DNA of 64,000 nt, taken from Arcuatula senhousia. Lineage: Eukaryota > Mollusca > Bivalvia > Mytilida > Mytilidae. Shown here piece after piece: positions 43,871 through 56,715 of the stretch. The notes beneath the pieces are model-generated. The model ran no database searches. It was not told the DNA's origin and worked only from the letters and a program-made list of their open reading frames with translations. The stretch is taken from contig OZ020308.1 of assembly GCA_963971305.1 (NCBI GenBank), positions 34,749,275 to 34,813,274 of the forward strand, given 5' to 3'. Made by a program: the position numbers and the translations under genes. Position 1 is the first letter of the stretch; each line of letters begins with the position of its first letter.

Positions 43871-44611
43871 AAGAAAATAATAAATAATAATAATAATAAT
43901 TTATTTTATTATAGTGTCACACATCAGATATATACAACATATAAAATCACAATAATCTTCATCATAATGATAAAAAATGATGTCCGGCCAATATTGACCT
44001 ACGAGACACTTAAAACTTATATAAATCATATAAACTATACAATGTATAAAAAAAAGCAGGGGTATATGAGACTCTGTAGCATATATACAATTACTTCAAA
44101 ATAAAATACGAGAAAAATAAATATTATAAAAGATGAAATGAATATATAAAAAAAAGTTTTATATGTGCTTATAAATCATAAAAAACAAATATATGTTTAC
44201 TTGCCTTTAACTGAATAATTATTAGATATAAATTAAAAGAACGCACACAAATAAAATTTATACTAAAAGTTTTTCAGAAACGTAATAAAAATTCTTTAAA
44301 TATTTACCGTTAAGTTCGTACAATCTATAAAAATTAGAGTTTTTTAGGAAATGGAACTTAGATAAACATTTAAATAATTATATGAATTACATTATAAGGT
44401 TATTTCAAGAAGAAAAAATGTATTAACAATTACTGGTTGTTTAAAAAAGCACGACGTCTTCGTAACATTTTGTTTAACAAATGACCAAGCTCCAGTTGTA
44501 GCTCTTTACAAGAAAGTAAAAATTTAAATTTATCAAGACTAGAAAAGTTATCAAAGTTATTGTCAATAGTATTGGCTTTAGCAAATATTGAAAATCTTAG
44601 ATCACTGTAGA

Positions 44612-47600
44612 TCATAAGATGTCACAGTCTATCAGAAAGTGGACTTCGTCTTCAACTATATTTATACAAAACGCACATGTCCTTTCATTTAACGGAGTTG
44701 GAGGTTTGTTGAATCGGCCAGTTTCTACGGCAAGCGGCAATGTCCCACATCTAAGGTTGCAAATATTACTTCTAAGGTGGCGCGGCATCGGGTTTAAAAC
44801 GTAATGTTCTGGAATACGATCCTTTTTATAACATCTGTAAAGTCTTAATTTATTACCATTTACATTTAAATTGTCATTCCATATTTTAGAAAACCACATT
44901 TCTTCATCAGTTATTCCAATTTTTCTTTTCGCTTCATTCATAAAAAGTTTTTTACTCAACCCTTCATCTAGCACTGTCAATAATGATAATTCTGCCAAAA
45001 GTTTGTATACTTTACAGTCCCAAGACCTTCTTTTACGTTTTGATCATATCTTGATCTGGTATAAAATACGATTTTCTTCGATAAAATGTAATTTATAAAA
45101 GAAACGAATAACTTCTAGTCTCTGTTTTGATAAACATGACAGCCATCCTAAATCTCCATGCACTGCTGTGTTGTTAGTACGTTTAGGAACACCGAGAAAT
45201 ATTTTAGCTGCACGGTTCTGAACATTGTTAATTAGTCTCTGCTCAGTTAGTCCCCAAATAGACGAACCATATAATAATATAGGTTGAACGAGACATTCGT
45301 AAAGTTTTGTAAACACTTTGTAGTCCATGCCTCCACATGAATAGAATTTGGTTGTTAAACATCCAAGCGCTCGACTCGCAGACTTAGAATGTTCACGGAC
45401 AGCTTTATCCCAAGTCACAAATTCACTGAACCATATTCCCAAATATTTGTACGAATCTACATAACTTATATCATATTCGCCACATTTAAAATTAAAAGTA
45501 GAGCGATCAATAGAGCTAGGTCTAAAATGTACAATATTTGATTTGGTACAATTAATACTAAGACGCCATTTGTGACACCATTCATTAACACAATTTAACA
45601 TACATTGTAAATTTGACTCATTTGGGGCTAAAATAACAATATCATCGGCATATAATAATATACTTAAGTTAATATCACCAATATCAATACCCTTATTCAT
45701 TGCCTTAATTTGAACAGCTAGATCATTAATGAATATAGCAAATAAAGTAGGAGAAATCAAACAACCTTGTTTAACACCACAAGATACAGGAAATAAAGAT
45801 GTAAAATGGTTATTTACTCTGACAGTACAAGCTGTATTATCATACATAGATTTAACTGCATTTAATATTTTACCACTTATACCATATTTCTGCAATTTAT
45901 ACCATAAACAATCTCTATTAACATTGTCAAACGCCTTTTTTAAGTCAATGAAACATGAAAAAGTTGACAAACGTGAAAGCTTACGATCGTTTATAACAGA
46001 ATAAAGACTATAAATATGGTCTAAACATCCTCTATTTCTTCGAAAACCACACTGCTCGTCTACAAGTATATCAGAATCCTCTAACCAATCTCCAAAACGA
46101 TGATTTAGAATGTCACAATACACTTTACATGGCACTGAAAGTAGAGTTATCCCGCGATAAGTTAATGGTAGTCTAAAGTCCGTACTGTTCGGCTTAATGA
46201 TTGGATTTATAATGCCCTGTTTCCATTGGGAGGGAGATACACCATTTTCAAAACAGAATTCAATCATTTTGTGTAACATATTTATGCAGACCTCATTCTT
46301 TAGAACTTCAGCAGGGATACAGTCAATACCAGCCGCTTTCTTCAACTTTAAACGCATCACAGCTTTAAAAACTTCATCCCGATTTATCGGTATATTTAAG
46401 CTAGTGGTGTCCGGTATTCGATTGTTTTCCGGATTAACACCTAATCTGTTAGCTAGCTTTATGCCCTCCAGGTGGTGTTCATCGTACTTGGATTCTTCAG
46501 AGTTTTCGTTGTACAAAGTTTTATAGTCTGATTCCCAACGATCTAATACAGCTTTTCTGTCTGTCACTATCTCGCCGTTTTCATCGGTTACTTCTAAGGG
46601 TATCGAACACTGACGATCATTTGATATTCCAATTTTTCCGATTCGTTTCCAGAAGTCTTTGGAATTGGGCCTTTCTAAGTCCTCAAGCATATTGTTTTGA
46701 AGTGTCATTTGATATTGTCGTTTAACCTTGCGCAAGTGTTTATCAAAAGCATCACGTGCACTGCAGTACTCCTGTTTCAATAACCGCTTTTGTTTCGTGT
46801 CCTTCGCACATTTAAGCCATCGTTTTTCCTTTTCGTTAGAAATGTCCCACATGTTTTGTAGTGTATCATTCCAGTATGGCTTATATAGCGATTTCGTACG
46901 TCTAGACTCATTTGTTTTATTGACAACAGTCAGTCCAGCAATGTCCATTTCATTGACGAGAAAGTCTACAAAAGCATTGTAAGATTCGTTGATACTTCTA
47001 TTTGCGGACAATTCGTGTTTAATACGCCTGATCGTTTCTTCTATTCGAGGTGCACAGGACTCATCGGCTAGAAAGTCAGGTTTAATGTTGCTTGCTTTAA
47101 ATCGCTTCTGGGTAGATTCATTGTTAATAATATTCTGTTCCTGTACAGATATGTCCGTGAGAGCTAATTTCCACTCAAGCAACGAATGATCTGGTCTTTT
47201 TTCAGGTACATCGATTCCGAAATTGCTGATCAAATCTGATACCAGATTCACCTTAAAGTCTATAACGGAGGGTAAACTTTCATGAGGAATCAGCACGTAA
47301 TCAACTACTGACCTTCCTTTCTTTGAAACGCAAGTAAAATTGTCATGGTTACCAATGCGACCGTTTACAACGCAAAAATTGCTATCCACAAGAAAGTCTA
47401 CTAGTAGATTTCCGTGGTGATTTTCTGTCGTGTCGATAATATTACGCACAGGGATATTGTCAACGCCTTCAATGTAATCAGAGTTGTTGCCAAGTCGCGA
47501 GTTAAAATCTCCCGCTACGCAAACGGTTCCTTCGTTTTGATACTGGTAAATCTGATATAAGAGATCGGAGTAAAACGACTCAGGATCGCAATGTCTGGTT

Positions 47601-47974
47601 GACCCTTCCGGAGGCAAGTATATGACGCATAAACAAAAGCAAGTGTCTGACGTTTTAGACTTCAGTTTAATCCAAAGGATATCTTGCTTTGATCGGTCAA
47701 TAGTACTTATATCGAACGTATCATATAAATTATCCTTAATAAGGAAACCGACACCTCCCGAGCCACGTTTTGCATTACGGTGTATATCCGAACGATTATT
47801 ACCAATGAATCTATAGCCAGGTATCTTTATAGAATCTGTATTTTTCAGAAAAGTTTCACATAACGCAATGATGTCATAATTACCACACAAAAGAATCTTT
47901 TTCCTAAACATAGAATTTTCATTTTCATTGATTGACCACCCGTTTACATTCCATGAACTTAGATGTAGAAATTC
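44612..47974 (-). pseudogene. LINE ORF2: endonuclease-reverse transcriptase, one internal TGA
   Basis: The endonuclease starts LSSWNVNGWSINENENS just after the ORF1 stop. It carries the catalytic blocks IIALCETFL, CVAGDFNSRLG, SVVDYVLI and RPDHSLLEW. The reverse transcriptase has KAAGIDCIPAEVLK, CFIDLKKAFDNVNR, GVKQGCLISPTLFAIFINDL and catalytic LLYADDIVILAP. A C-terminal zinc-binding motif CAFC...H-LIDC follows. The long open part (47911-45044) lacks an ATG before the endonuclease core. TGA at 45044-45046 interrupts an otherwise continuous frame to 44612. The last ~60 residues (44615-44430) are shifted in frame. Copy-and-paste replication by target-primed reverse transcription is the known mechanism of the family. 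Confidence 0.9.
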
Positions 47975-48671
47975 CTAGTTTTTCGGACGAGTGTTACTTT
48001 TATGTTGGTTTGGTAAGATTTGGTTTCCGACAATCTTGTATTTATCGGTCTTGCCTATTTCTTTGAGAATCGTGCGCAAGTTGTTTTGTTGTGTTCGTAC
48101 TTCCCACGGTGTATCATTTTCTATGTAAATATCACTGAAAGAGCGATTTCCCTTTAACTTAGACTTTGCCTTCATGATTGATTTTTTATCATCTAGAGAG
48201 TTAAGTTTTGCTATAATAACCCCCGGTTTTGTGTTTCTGTTTTCTCTCTGCTTTTACCACTTTGACATTCGACAATTTAAGCCCATCTCGAAATAGGGAG
48301 TTTACTTTGTTAATTGTACATTGATTGTTATTTTCTTCATTTTTTCCACAGACAACACCTTTGATAACTATGTTCAATTTTCTATCGTCATTCTGCGGTG
48401 GTTGTTTGACTGCTGCTGAATACGACTTTTCGACCTTTGTCACTTTTGCCTCAAGGGTGTTTATTTTCTCTTGAAAGGTAGATAGCGTACCGTTAATCTC
48501 TACTTTCGCTTGAGTGATTTCATGTTTAACTTTCTTTTCTATGATTACAGCTAACTCTTTTGACATGTTATTTTCTAAAATGTTTATACGTTCTGTCAAT
48601 GTAATACACATTTCACTCATGCTTGATGTTAAATTTGCCATCATTTCCTTTAATCCATCCCTCGATGACAT
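47975..48671 (-). pseudogene. LINE ORF1: coiled-coil RNA-binding-type protein, one frameshift
   Basis: ATG at 48671 (MSSRDGLKEMMANL). A long heptad-rich coiled coil (ITLTERINILENNMSKEL, FQEKINTLEAKVTKVEKS) is followed by a basic region (LNIVIKGVVCG, VKVVKAERKQKHKTGG). This resembles L1-type ORF1 proteins that trimerise and coat the RNA. A run of five G at 48221-48225 shifts the frame; skipping one base restores VIIAKLNSLDDKKSIMKAKS and the frame up to TAG at 47975-47977. After that correction ORF1 and ORF2 are in the same frame. Confidence 0.75.
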
Positions 48672-48794
48672 TCTTTTGACAATTAGTTTCGAATTGTTGC
48701 CTTTTGTTATGTAAACCACTAACTATTCCTATTCAAAATCGTTTTTAAAAGATTTAAAACAAAATAAATCCCTTACATTTTTATAATTGTTTCT

Positions 48795-48970
48795 TCTAGT
48801 TCAAAAGTACTTCGTTTTACAACGTTTCCACAATATCCAATTTACGAATGATTGAAAAATAATAGCTTTTTACTGAGTGTTCTAGTTCAAAAGTACTCCT
48901 TTCTTAAACTTTCCACGCAGCTTAATCTTAGAATTATCAAAAATAATAAAATCTATAGCTGTTTACGGGA
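48795..48970 (-). repeat. Two ~85-bp monomers, probable LINE 5' UTR
   Basis: CTAGTTCAAAAGTACT, then TT-AAC-TTTCCAC, occurs at about 48797 and again at about 48882. Tandem monomers at a LINE 5' end usually carry the promoter. Confidence 0.5.
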
Positions 48971-48999
48971 TTTTCAAATCTGATTACAATATAATTATT

Positions 49000-50440
49000 A
49001 TACTTTATTAGTTTCTTAGACAATGATAAAATTTCAAAATTTTCCTTTTAACATGATTTGAAAGGAGCGCCAAAATTGGGAGGTTAATCAGAACGGTCAA
49101 CATGTCTTTGAAGTGAAATCGTCGACCCTTTAAAAAAAGACTAGTCTAGCTTTGAAAATGTTTCACGTTGAACGAAAATTATTTGAACAAATCTCTACAA
49201 GATTATTGTAAGGGCTATAGCAAACATAGCGTGCAACATTTGAGTCCCAATGTGTAGTCAATCGCTCTAGAACCATCACAAAGCTCTAAGCGCAGTCATG
49301 AAGCCAATGAAGGAGACACTGCCTGACTGTCTCATAAAAGGGTGGCAAGCCTCCTGTGGGGGGGTTCTCTAGCTCCTGTAAATCGATCCGTGACTGCAAA
49401 TGATGTATATCAATATTTTGTTTTAAAGTAATTTTTCCGTGCCGAAATTTTGATAAAAAATACGGAAATTAATCCGTCAAAGATTTCTTCTTATAATTTT
49501 TTTATATCCGGTACAATGAGTTGTGGGTTGAAAAACTAGTCCAAAGAGCACTTTATTTTAACCAATCAAATGAGATTTACATTCAGACGGAATCATTTAT
49601 TGGGGTGTTGCTAGGTTGGTCAATTCATTGGAATACACATTTCTGACCAGTCTAGTCAACAACACAAATTGTAAGTAAACAATTATTTGGTTTTATAATC
49701 ATTTTTTGCTCTGTGTTCACAAACTTTTTGTTAAATTAAACGTAGAATATTGTAAAATCATTATTGAAAACATAGATGCTGTCAGAAGACATTAAAAAAA
49801 TACATACCCCTCTCTATCCCTTTTCACGTGAAAATGGAGAGAGGGGGATATAATTATATTTTTCTTACTGTATGCAAGCCCCTGACCTGTGATCAGAACA
49901 GTCGTGAAGTTTAATTTAATGAATTAAATTAATTATTCAAAATATCTACATGATCTACTGTAACTTCTAAGATGTTTAAGTTATACATGTAGGATAATTA
50001 ATCATTGAATAACCAAAATATGATCACGAGTCGGTGAAAGCACACAGATTTAACTTTTTGGGTGACGGTCTGTTCCTCCGTCCGATGGAAAGAATTTGTT
50101 TACCGATACTTGTTGTTAACAGTACAATGTATGGTATACTTCATAATATTGTAAAAAAAAATACTATGCTTCTTTAAATCTTGAATCTCAGTACTACATT
50201 ATGATAAATTCTACTGTCTGTAAAGGGTAGTCTGGAGAATGAAAAAATCAAAACTTATTTTTTCTCAAAAACATAAGCCTTTATTTATTTACATAATCTT
50301 ATGAGTATCAAAAAGACCTAACTTAAAATATAACAAGTTTTAAAAATGCTTAAATACATTTTCTAAAAATCTAGATATTTATATTTGAATGGGAAATTCC
50401 AATAGTAAAAAAAGTACGGGAAAAAATCTCAAATTTCTAT
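49000..50440. other. No gene recognised; one hairpin at 49805-49850
   Basis: The hairpin pairs TACCCCTCTCTATCC with GGAGAGAGGGGGATA around a CACGTG centre. The rest is AT-rich. Confidence 0.4.
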
Positions 50441-50442
50441 TG

Positions 50443-50450
50443 TGACGTCA
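50443..50450 (+). promoter_or_regulatory. Perfect CRE palindrome (TGACGTCA) upstream of dynein light chain
   Basis: The site sits about 45 bp before the predicted leader exon of the DYNLL gene, in promoter-proximal position. CREB/ATF-type binding is established for this sequence; use here is inferred. Confidence 0.45.
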
Positions 50451-50494
50451 TATGATGTCAAAGTGCACTCCCTGATGCAAACAAAAACAAGTTG

Positions 50495-50645
50495 ATGACA
50501 AATTACCTCTTTGGTCAAAGTGGTATTGTAAAATTCTATGATATAGGAATGTTTGAAAATTTTGCATCTCCAAAAATGGCTGCCACTCATGCACTTACAA
50601 TGGAAAAACAAGGGGCAAAGTTATTTTGCTTCATTTATCCTAGAG
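50495..50645 (+). CDS. Leader exon of dynein light chain, possibly coding for an N-terminal extension
   Basis: A donor G-gtaagc at 50645/50646 pairs with the acceptor TATTTTCAG before 50852. From ATG 50495 the exon is open for 50 codons and joins in frame through E-I-K to the normal LC8 start. It could be simple 5' UTR or encode a 53-residue extension (starts MTNYLFGQSGIVKFYD). Confidence 0.4.
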
Positions 50646-50838
50646 GTAAGCTTTTCTTTCACTCTTTTTGGTAAATTTAGTTACGTTTTTGTGCAACAGT
50701 AAAAATAGCAAACATTTCAAAGGTGCTAGTTAGGACTTAAAGAAAAATTCTAAGAATTTCTGTTCTCCAGAGTATCCTTTACAGACAGTAGTCTGAAGAT
50801 TTTATCATTATATATGTACATGTAAACTGACCATTTAA

Positions 50839-51129
<291 letters not shown>

Positions 51130-51574
51130 ACAATATTGATTTTTTGGACACGCAACTTTATCAATTATACTCAAGAAGACACAAAATACAACTGAAAACT
51201 TTTTGAGCTGAATTTGACCTTGACATTTGGACATGATTAGTGAATTTGCCAACTTAGAATTGGGAACAAAGTGACTTTACTGCCATACGTGTTGTATATT
51301 TTACAAACCGCCCAGCATTATTAACATTTTGATGCTTTAATTATTTTATTGAATTGTCGTTGTTGTTTTGTTATATTGTTATTTTTATACATAAAATGAT
51401 AAAAAGATCTGATAAATTTGTGATGTCTTATAAAGTTTTTGTCTTATCTTTCTTTCTGTCAATTTCTGATTCTGTTAGTCTTAAATTGGGGATTGCAACG
51501 AATATACATCTCTTTTACTCTTTATCCTGGATTCCTAGAAAAATGACATTGCCAATGTTTGTTTTTTTTTTTAT

Positions 51575-51790
51575 ACCCCAGCAAACACCCAGGTGTCTGT
51601 CTTGTCTGTCTACTATTCTCATAAGCACAACCCCTCTTAATTTAGCCTAAATGGATTTTGATGACTTAACGTGAAGGAATTTGTCATAGGAGGTACTTTG
51701 TACATCATAAAGATGTGGTGCATAGAAACTTGAGAGCTTTTGGTGATCATTCAGGAGAGTTATTTTGAAGGTTTTTTTGTGAGCTTACTT
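51575..51790 (+). repeat. Pearl-like repeat fragment
   Basis: TATACCCCAGCAAACACCCA then TGTCTGTCTTGTCTGTCTAC and one unit with AAATGGATTTTGATGACTTA and AGGTACTTTGTACATCATAA. Confidence 0.5.
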
Positions 51791-51800
51791 ACAGTATTAA

Positions 51801-52180
51801 GGGAGTACGAGCCTGAATTTTTTTGTAATTAAAAGCTATTTAAAATAGATAATTTGGAAGGAATAGCTCAGAATAGCTAGACTTTATGATTTTTTTTTTC
51901 AAAAACATGGAGCCGTTTTCGAGATATAAGCATCTAAAAATATGGCGGGAAAAAAACTTCTCTAGATTTTTCATAGGAAAAAACATTGAAAATTCTTCTT
52001 CTGTTTTAACATAGAAATTATAATTAGAAGTGGTTGAAATTTTTAAAAGGTGTTTATTAGGACCTTCTGTAATTATTTCTGAACAAATTTTAGGAAAACA
52101 TGTCGGAAAATTTTTAATGCATTTGAAAGGATAAAATCCGAGGATCCCGAAAATATTCGATTTCTGAGGCTCGTACTCCC
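51801..52180. mobile_element. 380-bp MITE with TTAA duplication
   Basis: Ends GGGAGTACGAGCCT and AGGCTCGTACTCCC are inverted copies, flanked by TTAA at 51797-51800 and 52181-52184. No transposase inside. Confidence 0.75.
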
Positions 52181-52848
52181 TTAATTGTCTGAGGTATTGC
52201 AGCTAATGCCCTTAAAAAAATATGTGTGTTTCCAGTTACCCAACACGACCTACACATGTATTTTTTAATGTCTACCCTAACATTTTTATTGCCATTGAAT
52301 GTGATTTTTGCTCTTTCATGAACAAAAAGCACACTTGTGTAAATGGTCTGTTTACAAAAATACTAAGCCTTGAAAAAAAAAAGAAATGCAGTTTTACTAC
52401 TCCGCATTGCGTTGTGAGAGCAGCCTGTGGAAGCAAGGTCTAATATTTAAACAGTTTGAAATGGATAACAGTTATACATTAAACCATAATTTTTTAAAAA
52501 TGAGTTATGACTCCTTAAACTATCTGGTAGCAATAATGAATTGACCCAAACTCAGCAAACAATAGGGATTCCAATGGGAACTAATAGTTGTTTCTTCATT
52601 CATATGAATCTTACAATCTGTTCTAGACAACAACAAAAAAGTCGTTGACTGGCTCTTTCTTTTAAAATCACTTTAATTTATTTTGATAATGTCCTTTCAC
52701 TGAACAATTCTCGATTTGGTGAGTTTCCAAATCTCATAAATCCTCAGGAACTTGAAATAAAAGACACAACATATTATAGGTAGTCTGCTCCATATTAAGA
52801 TCTTCATCTCGAAATGGACTCTCAAGGAAAACTTTCAAAAAAACTCTT

Positions 52849-53395
52849 ATGATCTTGTGTTGCAACACTCCGTCCGTGCCAGCTTATGGAGTTTACATAT
52901 CACTATTGATTCGTTATTCCAGAGCTTGCGGCAATATCATCGAATTCCTCGGCAGAACGTCACGTTTGACACAAAAATATTTATCACAAGGTTATGTTGT
53001 TCCTCGGTTGTTGTCGTCACTCAAGAAATTTTACGGTAGACATCATGCATCACTCAAATGAGTGTAGATGTTGGTTTGTCATTTTTTTTCCTTTACCGGA
53101 TTTGACCAACTGAATAGGAAATTGGCAGCTCGATGGGTGTGCTATAACAGGCAGGAACCGCTTACGCTTCTGCAGCACCTGAGTTCACACTCATTTCGAC
53201 CACAGATCGCGTTGTTAATTGATATTCATTATTTTTTTGTGTTTCCGTGTTGTATATGTTGTCTGTTTTTCTCGTCCTGTCCTTGTGTTTGTGTTTAGTT
53301 GTTTGCCGTCTCTGCCACTTTGACATTCGGATGCCCCATTGGTACCTCTGCTTCTTGCCTCTTGATTGTTCTGCTTCAAGCAAAACATTGCCCAT
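52849..53395 (+). mobile_element. LINE-like retroelement remnant: C-terminal coding piece and 3' UTR
   Basis: A 70-codon frame reads PAYGVYISLLIRYSRACGNI and later SSLKKFYGRHHASLK. This signature recurs at the C-terminus of many aquatic-invertebrate reverse-transcriptase proteins (established pattern, from memory). The 3' UTR follows: GAGTGTAGATGTTGGTTTGT, CACCTGAGTTCAC, ATGCCCCATTGGTACCTCTG. The copies at 10.7, 14.3, 16.2, 19.4 and 33.9 kb belong to this family. Confidence 0.65.
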
Positions 53396-53509
53396 TTCTG
53401 ATAGAGAAAATTGGAATGATCACAGTTACAAGGTCCTGTTTTTTCAGTTTTTGTTTTATCATTACCAAAACTTGGGGACACGGGGTGCTTTAGCTTATTC
53501 ACAATAAGA

Positions 53510-54370
53510 CGTATTGTTTGACTTTCATCTAAACCTGACGAGAGACCATAAACTCATTCAGTGGATGAGCCTGTTTGACATTATTGTTGAAAAATTTTGT
53601 TATGCAGCAACAATAATTTTACAGGGATCGTCATCCTAATGATATTTATATACACGAACAATCTTTATCAGTTTTTTTTTAATAAATAAATTATTTTTTC
53701 TATTGTTTCTAAATCTTTCATTGACACAAATCTGCAATTAATACACTACCTTTGTGTTAGATTTTACTTTACACAATGATTTTGATATTCATTGATAGTC
53801 TGACAGGAAAATACAAAAAATAAGGGAAACACTTAAAACAGCTAATCGTGTAAGATTTATCTCACTGATTTTCTTGATGCCATAACGTGATAAAAAAGCC
53901 TGAAAAGGGGTTATAAAATGGTGTTTGGCTAGTTATTCAAGAAATCAACTCGAAACGAAACGTAGGAATGATAGTAAGTGCTACGTACATGGGCTGACGA
54001 TCAGTTTTTAGGATATATTTCACACAAGTCTGGGTATTTAGTATGAAGTTGCATATAAACTATACAGGTCTAGATTTTTCTCAGATGATCGGAGTAAAAA
54101 ATATATATTCTATGATAAATGCATGAGAGGTTCCTATTTTGAAGTATAATGCTCATTATCTTGTTATCATGCGGATGTGGAGAGCCCGTAAATGTCCTCC
54201 CCTAAGGCCTTATGAACAAAATGTTGCTCTAGCATAAAGGAAGTCACTTAAGCATGACGAAGCCGTCCCTCTTTGACCAGTCAAGGGGCCACCACTATAA
54301 ACAAACTTTCTGCAAACACAAATAAATTTTAAAATAATGACTGTCTACTTAAAGTCGTCTACAAGGAAAC
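53510..54370. other. No gene recognised
   Basis: AT-rich sequence between the LINE remnant and the next repeat. Nothing supported. Confidence 0.35.
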
Positions 54371-54374
54371 AACA

Positions 54375-54720
54375 AAATATTGCAGCAAGTCATGCTAAGT
54401 GAGCATATATACCCCATTGGACGATTAAAAAAGTTGAGAGTCATGAGAGTAGGAAGTCGAGATACAACTCATCATGTCATGATAGTATTAATAAAAAGTT
54501 ATCGTGGCAACAAACATAAAAGTAGCATTTTTTGCCCTTTTTTGGCCCCTTACTTCGAAACCAAAACATGTGGGACCCCGAAAATCAATCCCATTCATCC
54601 TTTAATAGTTAGCAATATCAATGTGAAACTTTATTGCATTCGGATTACTAGAACTAAAGTTATCGTGTATACACTATAGTTAACAGACAACGACGACGAC
54701 AACAGCATCATACCATTATA
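54375..54720 (+). repeat. Dispersed repeat ending in GACGACGAC
   Basis: Ends GTTAACAGACAACGACGACGACAAC, the same type of end as the 19.7-kb array. One ~300-bp body, not tandem. Confidence 0.5.
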
Positions 54721-54849
54721 TGTCCGCAAATGTTTTGTGAAACTGTAAACCAAATATAGAATCCTCCAGTTAATTAAAGCCGAGATATCTGACTGATACA
54801 GCTGTTTTCTTTTCCATTTTTGACCCTTAAGACAATATGTCGGTCTGAT

Positions 54850-55007
54850 CACAGGCGTTTGGGTCCAGGATTTTATTTTATTATAAATAACGTGTATATA
54901 AAAATTTTCATCTCGTCTATGGAAATAGTATAAAGACGAGATGAAAATTCAGTTTTTATATACACGTTATTTATAATAAAATAAAATCCTGGACCCAAAC
55001 GCCTGTG
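54850..55007. mobile_element. hAT-like hairpin MITE, 158 bp, 8-bp duplication
   Basis: The left arm begins CACAGGCGTTTGGGTCCAGG and the right arm ends with its reverse complement; the arms are about 65-70 bp and nearly identical. GGTCTGAT flanks both sides exactly (54842-54849 and 55008-55015). CA...TG ends with an 8-bp duplication are the hAT signature. Confidence 0.85.
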
Positions 55008-55019
55008 GGTCTGATAAAC

Positions 55020-55735
55020 TGTCAATAGCACTGAGAACAGGAGACACTTAAGTTTCATTTGTAAACAGTTGTAATTTGTTGTATTATTTTTTCAATTTAA
55101 TGTTTGTAGCCTTTAATTTGCCCTTCATTGGGAGTAGCTTGTGCTAAATGAATTTGATTTGATTTGAAAAACAGGAAGAAGATGACCGACTGGCCTGGAA
55201 AAGTATGGTACAACTCATCACGCTTGATAAGCTTTATACCGATTTTGAAATGAATTCACAGTGTAGAAGCAGAGAAATCTGTAACGGTAATTAGTACCGG
55301 ACAGACGGACAATGTAATTTTAATACAGTCCCACCTTTTGTGAATGCGGGTAAAACATATCGGTTTGCCTTAAAAATTTTGAATATGCAAAGTAAGAAAA
55401 AAACTGACTTAAAAAGACAGCTATATAAGGCGTTGTCGTTTTTGTACTTTGCTTAGGGCCGTTTATGTGCAATATACAAATACATACGTTATTTACTTGA
55501 AACAAAATTATATACAGCAATATATCTCAACTGTTTGTAACCGAGACAAAAATACTAACTGTAGGGCACGTGTTTAGTGATCATGCATAGTTTAAAATTA
55601 CTATAAAGAGGGGCGGAACAACAAAACGATAATGTTAACCCAGGGAGAAATTTTGGTGATCTCATGATTATTATGATAGCTTTCAAAATTCATTTCGACA
55701 TGTAATTCCTAAAAGGTAATGATTGGAATGAAAAT
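55020..55735. other. No gene recognised
   Basis: AT-rich. A short GACCGACTGG...GGACAGACGGACA fragment at 55.18-55.31 kb echoes pearl-like ends. Confidence 0.35.
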
Positions 55736-55740
55736 GAATA

Positions 55741-55915
55741 ACTTGATCGGTATGCTGGAACTTGGAACTGGGAAATGTCAAGTTGGAACTGAGAAATGTC
55801 AAGTTGGAACTTAAAAATGTCAACTTGAAACTGAGAAATGTCAAGTTGGAACTATGATATTTGAAGTTCCAATCGAGAAATGTGAAATAACTAATGGCAC
55901 TTCCGGTCTTTCGTA
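55741..55915 (+). mobile_element. Small copy of the 21-bp-repeat foldback element
   Basis: Five GAGAAATGTCAAGTTGGAAC-type units, then AATCGAGAAATGTGAAATAA and ATGGCACTTCCGGTCTTTCG, the same terminal text as the right end of the element at 281-814. The left inverted end is missing. Confidence 0.75.
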
Positions 55916-56390
55916 TATAACTGATAATTTAAAAAATCCACAATGGAAAACAGCCAGCAGCCTTCAATGTGACCAGCGGTCGCTGCTCGCTGTTTTGCAT
56001 TTGGCCCTGAATTGAAATAAACTACATAAGATTCAAGTCAAATCGTAAAGTGCCAATGAAAGACACTCTTCTTGGCAAAAAAACAAATGACATAAATTTG
56101 AAGGATGCAAACATCAGCTTTGATCAAGATTCCCTGGCTTAGGACATACATATTCAAAATGTTGCAGGGTTATACTAGTTGGTTTTGTTTTTTGTTTTTT
56201 TGGCCCAACCTACCCCTGTTGATAGTCAATAACAAAGCACAACGTAAAAATCAAAATAAGAAAATCAAGTATCCGACACACCATGTCAAACAAATTTAAT
56301 GATTTGGTGATGTACCATGTCTTTAAGACTCGAGAAAAACAACAACGATAGCTACCAGTAGTTGACGATCGATAAAGTCTTGTAGACTGG

Positions 56391-56715
56391 CATCCTCGGA
56401 AACCCAGGGGTTCTTCATTCGCACACTCATTCATCACCCCTGGGTCCATTCGTATCAATTCCATCGTTTTAGACAGCTTTACAAATTTTCCTATCAAGCA
56501 TTCTGATTGGACACATATTTGTGCGTTCTTTTCCCCTGATCTTGAACTTTACTAAGTTGTAATAAAAAACAATATAAATCGTCCCTTAACAACATTGTTA
56601 AGCGACCAATCAGAAGGCTCGACTCAGAACTGTTTAAAACGAAGGAATTGATACGTATGGACCCAGGGGTGATGAATGAGTGTGCGAATGAAGAACCCCT
56701 GGGTTTCCGAGGATG
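56391..56715. mobile_element. MULE-like MITE, 325 bp, 9-bp duplication
   Basis: Inverted ends of about 83 bp start CATCCTCGGAAACCCAGGGG. GTAGACTGG occurs exactly at 56382-56390 and 56716-56724. Long inverted ends with a 9-bp duplication are typical of Mutator-like elements. The interior (56475-56632) has no transposase. Confidence 0.85.

Larger units (their letters stand above)
43876..48980 (-). mobile_element. Nearly full-length non-LTR retrotransposon (APE endonuclease, reverse transcriptase)
   Basis: About 5 kb on the minus strand: 5' region with two ~85-bp monomers, ORF1, ORF2, an AT-rich 3' UTR (44430-43913) and a (TTA/ATT)n tail at 43912-43876. The trinucleotide tail and two-ORF plan are usual for LINEs. 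Lesions are few (one G-run frameshift in ORF1, one in-frame TGA and one frameshift near the ORF2 end), so the insertion is fairly young. The clade is not assigned. Confidence 0.88.

Noticed and set aside
53215..53507. Several overlapping frames of 64-95 codons at 53.2-53.5 kb
   Set aside because: They lie in the 3' UTR of a LINE-like remnant that recurs elsewhere in the window.
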